A stretch of 5,030 nucleotides of DNA from contig CAZLZO010000070.1 of the NCBI GenBank assembly GCA_964564025.1, positions 1 through 5,030 of the forward strand, written 5' to 3'. Below, piece by piece: positions 1 to 5,030 of the stretch. This DNA is from DRYM01 sp964564025. GTDB taxonomy: Archaea > Thermoproteota > Thermoprotei_A > EX4484-217-1. The position numbers and the translations under genes are program-made. The notes below the pieces were generated by a model. The model saw nothing but the letters and a program-made list of their open reading frames with translations, made no database searches and was not told the origin of the DNA. Within the stretch, counting starts at the first letter, position 1. Every line of letters starts with the position of its first letter.

Positions 1-3
1 TTT

Positions 4-10
4 GAAGTGA
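4..10 (+). promoter_or_regulatory. ribosome binding site of the small pilin gene
   Basis: GAAGTGA lies 7 bases before the ATG at 18. It differs by one base from GAGGTGA, the usual match to the 3' end of archaeal 16S rRNA. An in-frame TGA at 3-5 rules out an in-frame start further upstream. TGA at 8-10 or at 3-5 could also be the end of a gene lying just left of the window, which would make this a tightly spaced operon; that is inference. Confidence 0.55.
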
Positions 11-17
11 AAAATAC

Positions 18-455
18 ATGGTTGCTAAGGTAAGATACGGTGTTAGCGAAATAGTTGCATCAATGCTTCTCCTACTAATAATAGTTTCAATAGGTACCGC
101 TCTCTACCTTTACCTGTACTATAGGACAACATTTCACCAGCAAAGAACAGAACAGCAAATACTTGAAGAAGAAATTAAAGCTAAGGAACAAGTAGCTATC
201 CTTCTAGCGGTAGGGTCTTCTAAAACTGATAGAGTGAAAGTAGTTTTAGCCATAGGCCCTAACCCTGCAAGAATATATGCAGTATATGTGAATAACACCT
301 TGGCTGTAAACTACAATCCACCACAAAACTATAAGCCATTAGAAATAGTGGAATTAGAAATACCAAGTCCCATAACCTTACAGCCTAACTCCGTAATACT
401 TGTTAGAGTAGTTTATGGTGGAGGATATGTTGAAGCTTGGGGTGAAGTTGCGTAA
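18..455 (+). CDS. type IV pilin-like protein with class III signal peptide
   Basis: This encodes a 145-residue secreted pilin-like protein. The N-terminus has a short basic leader (K4, R6), then RYG followed by VSEIVAS and a hydrophobic helix over about residues 12-35. This is the archaeal pilin N-terminal pattern, and the expected cut by the prepilin peptidase (PibD/FlaK type) is after G8, leaving V9. After the helix comes a charged, Gln/Glu/Lys-rich stalk (about 38-58), then a beta-rich head (about 59-143) with one N-glycosylation sequon (NNT at 92) and no cysteine. In archaea such proteins enter a membrane-anchored filament through their hydrophobic helix. The start is fixed by the upstream in-frame stop and the Shine-Dalgarno match. 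The 3' end overlaps the next gene, which carries the same kind of N-terminus, so the two products are probably made together. Membership of the broad archaeal pilin class is well supported. Whether it is the major subunit, a minor pilin or a secreted pilin-like protein cannot be told, and no assembly ATPase or membrane platform gene is in view. Confidence 0.85.
   Translation: MVAKVRYGVSEIVASMLLLLIIVSIGTALYLYLYYRTTFHQQRTEQQILEEEIKAKEQVAILLAVGSSKTDRVKVVLAIGPNPARIYAVYVNNTLAVNYNPPQNYKPLEIVELEIPSPITLQPNSVILVRVVYGGGYVEAWGEVA
417..424 (+). promoter_or_regulatory. internal ribosome binding site deciding the start of the giant pilin-like gene
   Basis: GGTGGAGG lies inside the last codons of the small pilin gene. 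The GGTGG part is 5 bases before the ATG at 427, and GGAGG is 5 bases before an in-frame TTG at 430. The in-frame ATG at 415 has no such motif before it, so 427 (or 430) is the better start. Its position inside the upstream gene suggests translational coupling. Confidence 0.5.
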
Positions 456-3399
456 AGCAGTAGGATCAATAATAGCGATACTCTTCATAATAGGCGCAAT
501 AATAATAGCATTTACAATAATAGAGTACAATATCATAAGTCAAGGAAGGCTAAGAGAAATTCAGGAGAAACAAGCAGAAGCAGAGAGGGAAAGCATCATC
601 ATAGCGAAATCTGTAACAAGTTATTGGAAATATACCTCAGGTCTTCTAACAATAATAGTAAAGAACCATTACAATGAACCAATAATTATCCACGGTGTGG
701 TAGTTATTTTTAGCGACAAATCATATAGCATTCTTAGCGGTAATAGCTTTGGTTTTCCGATAACTGTGAGAATAGGCGAAGAGAAAACTCTAGGCCCATT
801 TACTGTACCTAAAGAGCCCTCCAGTGTTATTCTTGCTTTGACTACACACTCTATAGTAGCTAAGACAGTATCTTCAAAATATATAGAGCTAAATGTTACA
901 GCAGGAATACCGTACGAAATAGAGTATTTGCCTAGTTTTATGATTAACTACACTAAAACTACTTTAGGTCAAAACATTAAGGAAGATAATACATCTATTT
1001 CAAGTATTCAGATAATACCTCCATCTCAATGGTTAAGCGGCAACGCTAGCTTCATACTAAATGATGATAACGCGTATTACAGGGTTCTAGCTGGTACTGA
1101 TATAGGCCTTTTAAGATATAGGATTCCTATTACCATTTTAAATAGTCTAGATGCTGAGTTAACGGATTACCAGGTAAAAATAGTTTTAGATGATACATTT
1201 GCTTGGAATCACGTTAACCCTGATGGTTCCGATATTAGGTTCGTTAACCCTAGCGGTAAGTTCATACCATTCTACATCGCGTATTGGGATTATGGTAAAT
1301 TAGCTGTCATATGGGTTAAAGTACCTTCAATACCTGCACGATCATCAACAACAATATACATGCTTTACGGAAACCCGGATATAGAACCTTTAACTTATAA
1401 TTTAGGCGATGTTTTTGAGTTCATGGAGGTAAGAAAAGTAACTGTACCTAGGCAAACGTATGCTGGGGAATGGTTCTGGTTTAACTTCTTAAACGAGTTT
1501 AAAGAACCGCCGATAGTTATTGCTGAACCTGACTTAACGTTTAACGAAAAACAGGAGTTAAGATGGAGGCTTAAGGGTATAAATAGTACAGGGTTTTACA
1601 TTAGGCAGCAAGAGCCATCAAATAGGGACGATAAACATTTAAGTGAGGACGTAACGTACGTAGCTGTACCCAAAGGAAGCTGGCTTATTATTTATAACCT
1701 AACATCAGGTGAAGGTGTAAGGATAGAAGCAGGAAAATTCCAGACAGATAAATGGTTGGCTGGAGACTATTCAACGGTATATGATAAATGGAATCCAGTA
1801 AATTATTATTACCCATTTACAACAGCACCCATAGTCTTTTCTCAAATACAAAACTTCACATATACAGGTTTTGCACATACTAGGATAAAAGATGTAGAAA
1901 CTACAAGTTTTCAAACTTCACCCGAGCCTGAGGGTAGTGTTCTTACTCCTCCATCAACTCTTGTAACTGTGGGTTGGGTTGCTGTTGAGAAGCACGTCAT
2001 TCCAGGTTTTTCGGAAGCAAGAATAGGCATTTCAGCAAATAATAAATGGGGAATAATAACCTTTCAACAGACATTCCCATCTCCACCTTACGTTGTAGCT
2101 TGGATGCAAACATATAATGATCCAGACTCAGCTGGTGTAAGAGGTGATGCATTAACCAAAACAAGTTTACGTGTTAAAGTTGAAGAGGACAAAACGTCCG
2201 ATGGGGAAAAACGACACTCATCTGAAGACATAGGTTATTTTGCGTTAAACTCAGAATATATAGAAGCTAATGGCAATAAGTTGTATCTTAGAAAATATGC
2301 TTATCCTGAACCTCAGGTTTCCATAGGTTCCGAGGAGGATAATGAAGATTTTTACAGTATAGTAGAAGTAGTTTTCAAATACTATGGGGAACCGTTAAAT
2401 ACCAGGTTATTTCTACAATACCTTGTTGAAGGAAGTGCCGATTGCTACGTTAAAGTTAGTGCCTACAACTATGTTCAAGGAACATGGGATGTTCTAATAA
2501 GTAAAATATATGGTTTAGAAGGAATCGAAGACAATATCGAACTAAGTTTAGATGTTAAGAAATTTGTTAATAAAACAGGTTTGGAGTCTAAAATAAGGCT
2601 AACAACAATATCTCATATAGTAGACCATGTCCAATCCATAGACATGGCCAAATTAAGTTACTTGACCCCTAAAAACGTCACTGTATTCATAGGTTCTGGA
2701 AGTAGCTTCTACGGGTTCGACATCGCTACCGATGCTCCATTAGAACTGTCTTCGCCTCCATTTAGTTTCAACGGTGATGAGGCTTTAACGTATGATGAGG
2801 ATAGAGGATGGGTTTGGGTTCTTGATGGTAATCAGCTTTACGTGTACTTTACAAGTAATGATTCTTGGAAACTTTACAGCTCTACTTCTGTAACTTTAGG
2901 TTTAGGCGGTTCAATACATTACTTTGGAAATAGAATATACGTTATAGCTGGAGGCAATACTAGAAACTTCTGTTACATAGACATAAACAATCCAAGCACA
3001 TGCATGCCTTTGGCAAATATTCCTGAAGAAGTAAGTGCTTTTAGTGTTTCGGAAATAGTTAAGGGGAGAAGAGAAATATACTTGGTTGTTTCAGGTTCCG
3101 GGAGCATATATGCTTACAGTATAGACACTGATACATGGTCCAGCATTTTAGATATTGCACCTAATAAGTACCTTGTAGGATTAACTTACGATAGTGATAG
3201 AAACTACTTATGGGCTATAGGTAAAGGAGGAGGGTTACACTACTTTGCACTATCAACTATGAAATGGTACCCATCAGAAACACAAATACCGTACGCACCA
3301 CAAGGAGAAGGAAATAGATTAGAATACTATAATAACAAACTGTACCATGTTAGAAACGACAACACTAGAGAACTTTGGATCATATATGTTGAAAGTTAA
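427..3399 (+). CDS. giant pilin-like surface protein with DUF2341, lectin-like repeats and beta-propeller (putative adhesin)
   Basis: This is a protein of about 990 residues, counted from ATG 427; an ATG at 415 would add four. Residues 7-34 form a class III signal peptide: basic KLRK, probable cut after A11, then VGSIIA and a long hydrophobic helix. A charged stalk (about 38-56) and a small beta-rich head (about 57-160) resemble a complete archaeal pilin. After a sequon-rich linker comes a DUF2341 domain (about 229-320), recognisable from YRIPITI, DGSDIRF and the closing YMLYGNP. Three related repeats follow (about 331-416, 433-520 and 526-608), then a predicted beta-sandwich (about 637-746). 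The C-terminus (about 750-990) is a Kelch-like beta-propeller with recurring D/T..W strand ends (DTDTW at 900-904). There are ten N-X-S/T sequons and only three cysteines (C673, C849, C859), with no hydrophobic C-terminal anchor. The architecture is that of a surface binding protein held by a pilin helix. A role as tip adhesin or sugar-binding subunit is inference, as no catalytic motif is visible. The gene overlaps the small pilin gene by 29 bases. Confidence 0.88.
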   Translation: MLKLGVKLRKAVGSIIAILFIIGAIIIAFTIIEYNIISQGRLREIQEKQAEAERESIIIAKSVTSYWKYTSGLLTIIVKNHYNEPIIIHGVVVIFSDKSYSILSGNSFGFPITVRIGEEKTLGPFTVPKEPSSVILALTTHSIVAKTVSSKYIELNVTAGIPYEIEYLPSFMINYTKTTLGQNIKEDNTSISSIQIIPPSQWLSGNASFILNDDNAYYRVLAGTDIGLLRYRIPITILNSLDAELTDYQVKIVLDDTFAWNHVNPDGSDIRFVNPSGKFIPFYIAYWDYGKLAVIWVKVPSIPARSSTTIYMLYGNPDIEPLTYNLGDVFEFMEVRKVTVPRQTYAGEWFWFNFLNEFKEPPIVIAEPDLTFNEKQELRWRLKGINSTGFYIRQQEPSNRDDKHLSEDVTYVAVPKGSWLIIYNLTSGEGVRIEAGKFQTDKWLAGDYSTVYDKWNPVNYYYPFTTAPIVFSQIQNFTYTGFAHTRIKDVETTSFQTSPEPEGSVLTPPSTLVTVGWVAVEKHVIPGFSEARIGISANNKWGIITFQQTFPSPPYVVAWMQTYNDPDSAGVRGDALTKTSLRVKVEEDKTSDGEKRHSSEDIGYFALNSEYIEANGNKLYLRKYAYPEPQVSIGSEEDNEDFYSIVEVVFKYYGEPLNTRLFLQYLVEGSADCYVKVSAYNYVQGTWDVLISKIYGLEGIEDNIELSLDVKKFVNKTGLESKIRLTTISHIVDHVQSIDMAKLSYLTPKNVTVFIGSGSSFYGFDIATDAPLELSSPPFSFNGDEALTYDEDRGWVWVLDGNQLYVYFTSNDSWKLYSSTSVTLGLGGSIHYFGNRIYVIAGGNTRNFCYIDINNPSTCMPLANIPEEVSAFSVSEIVKGRREIYLVVSGSGSIYAYSIDTDTWSSILDIAPNKYLVGLTYDSDRNYLWAIGKGGGLHYFALSTMKWYPSETQIPYAPQGEGNRLEYYNNKLYHVRNDNTRELWIIYVES
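1417..2250 (+). repeat. three tandem lectin-like protein repeats within the giant pilin-like gene
   Basis: Three diverged copies of an 80-90-residue unit are visible in the translation, at about 1417-1674, 1723-1986 and 2002-2250. Each has an F-x(2-3)-[PA]P-x-V strand (EPPIVIA, TAPIVFS, SPPYVVA), a middle section with R and an S/T-F or S-L strand, and a closing [YW]-[VF]-A-[VL] strand (YVAV, WVAV, YFAL). Copies 1 and 3 share an H-x-SED-[VI]-x-Y motif before that last strand (H404 and H597); copy 2 has lost it. The pattern recalls H-type lectin-like domains, but that link is from memory of the fold's strand pattern and is tentative. The copies are not conserved at DNA level, so the duplication is old. 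Confidence 0.55.
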
Positions 3400-3431
3400 G
3401 AGTTTCGTATTGGAAGGTAAAGAGAAGTTAG

Positions 3432-3464
3432 TGAAAATACTTTACACAACTAAGAAGTGTAAGG
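3432..3464 (-). terminator. possible hairpin terminator of surE in the convergent gap
   Basis: An inverted repeat at 3440-3447 and 3457-3464 can form a stem around a 9-base loop, with a core of six perfect pairs (TTACAC / GTGTAA). Read on the minus strand, in the direction of surE, the stem is followed closely by TATTTT, which resembles an intrinsic terminator. Read as plus-strand RNA the stem extends to eight pairs including one G-U, so it could equally protect the 3' end of the pilin operon transcript. The T tract is short, so the call is modest. Confidence 0.35.
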
Positions 3465-3480
3465 AAGTATACTAATATTC

Positions 3481-4293
3481 TCATGCTTTTAACGCATGCC
3501 CTAAGTTTCTTAAAACTCTTTCAAAAAACTTATTGAAATCAGTGCTAATAGTGGGAACGTTTAAATCTAGTCTTAAAGGTGTTACTGCGATGTTTTTCTC
3601 AACGAGAACAACATAAACATCTGTTCCCGGTTCAGGTTCTTTAGGGTGGCCATAGAGCCAATAGTATTCTCTACCTCTAGGATCAACTCTTCTCTCAACA
3701 TACTCGGTAAATCTTAGCTTAGCTGCCTTGGCAACCTTAATTTCAATGCTCTTCCTTACTTTAGTAGGGAAATTAACGTTAATTACATCAACACCTTTAG
3801 GGAATCCATACTCTATAATCTCCTTAACAAAAACCCTAACCATTCGCTTAATTAGTTCTTGGAGCTCGAAATTGATTTCCAGCTCTTCCGCTGATTCTAC
3901 AGCTACAGAAAATGCTATGGCAGGTATGCCTTCTAGAGCTGCTTGAGCTGCTGCACCAACAGTTCCTGATGAAAGAATCACTTGAACACTGGTATTATCA
4001 CCTATGTTTACACCTGAGACTACTAGGTCAACTTTCTTAGCTATAACGTGTAAAGCTAGATGTATTATGTCGCTTGGAGTACCGTTAACAGCATAAACCA
4101 CCATATCATCTAATATTAGCTTAGTTATTCTAAGAGGCTTATGTAAAGTCAACCCTAAGCCACTGGCGCTCTTAGGAACTTCGGGAGCAACAACAAAAAC
4201 TTTACCTAAATCCTTAACAGCATCATAGAGTAGTCTAAGACCAGGACTGTAAACTCCATCATCATTAGTTACTAGTATAGTTTTCCCTTTCAC
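3481..4293 (-). CDS. surE: 5'/3'-nucleotidase SurE
   Basis: SurE is a metal-dependent nucleoside-monophosphate phosphatase of the cytoplasm. It releases phosphate from 5'- and 3'-nucleotides and serves nucleotide recycling and stress survival. The 270-residue product carries the family signature throughout: the N-terminal VTNDDGVYSPG with metal ligands D11 and D12, APEVPKSASG with the conserved active-site serine region (S42/S44), YAVNGTPSD (68-75), SGVNIGDN with metal-binding N96, SSGTVGAA (108-115), INVNFP (171-176) and DPRGREYYWL (204-213). Length and domain order are those of a full SurE, with no missing key residue. An in-frame ATG at 4365 would add 24 residues (starting MLKIKDIYF) that do not belong to the family. 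The GTG at 4293 is preceded at 5 bases by GGTGA and lies about 50 bases downstream of a TATA box, whereas the ATG at 4365 is upstream of that box. The gene converges on the pilin operon and is transcribed away from the M20 peptidase gene, probably from its own promoter. Confidence 0.96.
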   Translation of the reverse strand: MKGKTILVTNDDGVYSPGLRLLYDAVKDLGKVFVVAPEVPKSASGLGLTLHKPLRITKLILDDMVVYAVNGTPSDIIHLALHVIAKKVDLVVSGVNIGDNTSVQVILSSGTVGAAAQAALEGIPAIAFSVAVESAEELEINFELQELIKRMVRVFVKEIIEYGFPKGVDVINVNFPTKVRKSIEIKVAKAAKLRFTEYVERRVDPRGREYYWLYGHPKEPEPGTDVYVVLVEKNIAVTPLRLDLNVPTISTDFNKFFERVLRNLGHALKA

Positions 4294-4298
4294 TATAT

Positions 4299-4303
4299 TC
4301 ACC
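4299..4303 (-). promoter_or_regulatory. ribosome binding site fixing the GTG start of surE
   Basis: On the minus strand GGTGA, within GCAGGTGA, lies exactly 5 bases before GTG 4293. It is a perfect core match to the archaeal 16S tail and selects this GTG over the upstream ATG at 4365. Confidence 0.75.
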
Positions 4304-4341
4304 TGCAAATGATTTGCTTTCCAAAGGATAACGTAGTGGAA

Positions 4342-4359
4342 GTATATATCCTTTATCTT
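4342..4359 (-). promoter_or_regulatory. archaeal promoter (BRE and TATA box) of surE
   Basis: On the minus strand the purine-rich AAGATAAA (4359-4352) is followed by GGATATATAC (4351-4342). This matches the layout of an archaeal TFB-recognition element plus TATA box. With the usual spacing of about 25 bases, transcription would start near 4320 and leave a leader of about 27 bases that contains the GGTGA site. The start point is predicted, not seen. Confidence 0.5.
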
Positions 4360-4421
4360 AAGCATCTCATAGCTTACATTAATGAGAATAAGGAAAATAA
4401 GAAGAGGTTCTATCCTTAAAA

Positions 4422-4450
4422 TAAAAAGAGAATCTGGAATCGTGAAAAAA
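4422..4450 (-). terminator. oligo-T terminator after the M20 peptidase gene
   Basis: Read on the minus strand, a run of six T (4450-4445) begins two bases after the TAA stop. About 17 bases further on comes a second T-rich tract, TTTTTATTTT (4427-4418). Archaeal RNA polymerase terminates at such tracts without needing a hairpin. This position separates the M20 transcript from surE, in agreement with the separate surE promoter. Confidence 0.45.
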
Positions 4451-4452
4451 TA

Positions 4453-5030
4453 TTAGCTTAATAATTCAGCTATTATCCTAGTGTAGATTTTAGCTATCTT
4501 CACCATGTCATCTATTTTAATGTGTTCGTCTGCCATGTGGGCTGTTGACGGAATACCAGGCCCATAGGTTATTGCTTGTACTCCTTTTTCCTGGAAATAT
4601 CTTGTGTCAAGTCCTCCTATACAAACTGTTGTTGCTGGTTTATAGCCTAGAACTTCCTCCGCTGATTTAACTGCTGTTCTTACGAGTTCCGTTGTTGGCT
4701 CAGACACTGTTGCGTTAAATTTTGACATTACCTTAACGTTTACTTTTAAGTCCGGGATCTCTTTCGCAGCGTTATTTATGAATTCTACTATTTCTTTTGC
4801 TGCTTCATCAGCTGATTCTTCAGGTATTGTTCTTCTATCTATGCTGAATGAGAAGTATCCTGGAACAATATTTACTTTAGCTCCTCCCTTAACTTCTCCT
4901 CCAATATTTATTGTTGCTTTTGCTCCTCTAGGGTCTCCGTAGTCGTATTTGCTTTTCTTAGCTTCTATTTTTGGCTTAAGCTCCCTAATTATTCTATAAG
5001 CTAATTCGACCATTTTCTCGAAAGCATTAA
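4453..5030 (-). CDS. M20-family metallopeptidase/deacylase (ArgE/DapE type), C-terminal part, cut by window edge
   Basis: M20 enzymes are two-metal hydrolases that cleave amide bonds, for example in acetylornithine, succinyl-diaminopimelate or peptides. The reading frame runs off the right edge without a start: codons for NAFEK precede the methionine at 5013, and no stop intervenes. NAFEKMVELA is the usual family sequence just before the dimerisation domain, so that methionine is internal. Numbering from it, residues about 28-100 are the dimerisation domain (VPGYFSFSIDRR, 50-61, then IPEE). Residues 101-186 return to the catalytic domain, with CIGGLDTRYF (131-140), YGPG (150-153) and the metal-binding H159 in AHMADEHI. 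The remaining metal ligands lie in the missing N-terminal half; family members usually have about 400 residues, so roughly half is absent. The substrate cannot be decided from this part: ArgE-, DapE-, LysK- or carboxypeptidase-like roles are all possible, so no symbol is given. It is on the same strand as surE, 159 bases upstream, and probably transcribed separately. Confidence 0.93.
   Translation of the reverse strand, partial: NAFEKMVELAYRIIRELKPKIEAKKSKYDYGDPRGAKATINIGGEVKGGAKVNIVPGYFSFSIDRRTIPEESADEAAKEIVEFINNAAKEIPDLKVNVKVMSKFNATVSEPTTELVRTAVKSAEEVLGYKPATTVCIGGLDTRYFQEKGVQAITYGPGIPSTAHMADEHIKIDDMVKIAKIYTRIIAELLS

Noticed and set aside
1213..1251. Repeated GTTAACCCT in the DUF2341 region
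   Set aside because: Both copies encode VNP in the normal DUF2341 sequence (VNPDGSDIRFVNPSG). The similarity is at protein level, and there is no sign of a regulatory or mobile repeat.
3482..3498. Short inverted repeat CATGC / GCATG at the 3' end of surE
   Set aside because: It has only five pairs with a 7-base loop, lies inside codons for the conserved C-terminus, and has no T tract in the right place.
3728..3946. 72-codon plus-strand open frame
   Set aside because: It lies wholly antisense within surE, whose family motifs are intact on the minus strand. The translation is low-complexity Ser/Thr/Leu with no ribosome binding site, so it is a shadow frame.
4377..4384. 8-base palindrome CATTAATG upstream of the surE TATA box, possible operator
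   Set aside because: The symmetry does not extend beyond 8 bases, and AT-rich palindromes of this size are common by chance.
4382..4456. 24-codon plus-strand frame (MRIRKIRRGS...) between surE and the M20 gene
   Set aside because: It is very short, Lys/Arg-rich because of the A-rich strand, has no ribosome binding site, and overlaps the oligo-T terminator and the end of the M20 gene on the other strand. Chance is the simplest explanation.
5011..5013. ATG at 5013 as the start of a short 186-residue M20 protein
   Set aside because: The frame stays open to the window edge, and the upstream codons (NAFEK) match the family consensus. The gene continues outside, and this methionine is internal.

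Overview
The window looks like chromosomal DNA from a thermophilic archaeon of the Thermoproteota (crenarchaeal) type. The evidence is AT-rich coding sequence with heavy AGA/AGG (Arg) and ATA (Ile) use, GGTGA-type ribosome binding sites, a TATA-box promoter, oligo-T terminators, and two archaeal type IV pilin-like N-termini. I cannot name the genus from the sequence. There are no RNA genes, CRISPR arrays, insertion sequences or phage genes.

Left part, plus strand (1-3399): a tightly packed pair of surface-protein genes. The first (18-455) is a small type IV pilin-like protein with a class III (prepilin peptidase) signal peptide. The second (best start 427, stop 3399) overlaps the first by 29 bases. 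It encodes a giant pilin-like protein of about 990 residues, with a pilin-type N-terminal helix and small head, a DUF2341 domain, three lectin-like tandem repeats, a predicted beta-sandwich region and a C-terminal Kelch-like beta-propeller. The simplest reading is a co-translated structural or minor pilin plus a large adhesive subunit that could sit at a pilus tip or on the cell surface. The 17 bases before the first gene hold its ribosome binding site and possible stop codons of an upstream gene, so the operon probably starts outside the window.

Middle (3400-3480): a short gap between convergent genes, containing a hairpin likely to lie in a transcript 3' end. A 29-codon frame starting inside the end of the big gene crosses this gap, but it is weakly supported.

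Right part, minus strand (3481-5030): surE (5'/3'-nucleotidase), whose real start is a GTG at 4293 behind a GGTGA site and a TATA box. Upstream of it is the C-terminal part of an M20-family metallopeptidase/deacylase (ArgE/DapE type), cut by the window edge. Oligo-T tracts after the M20 stop and the separate surE promoter suggest these two are independent housekeeping units unrelated to the pilin pair. The most interesting object is the giant pilin-like adhesin candidate.
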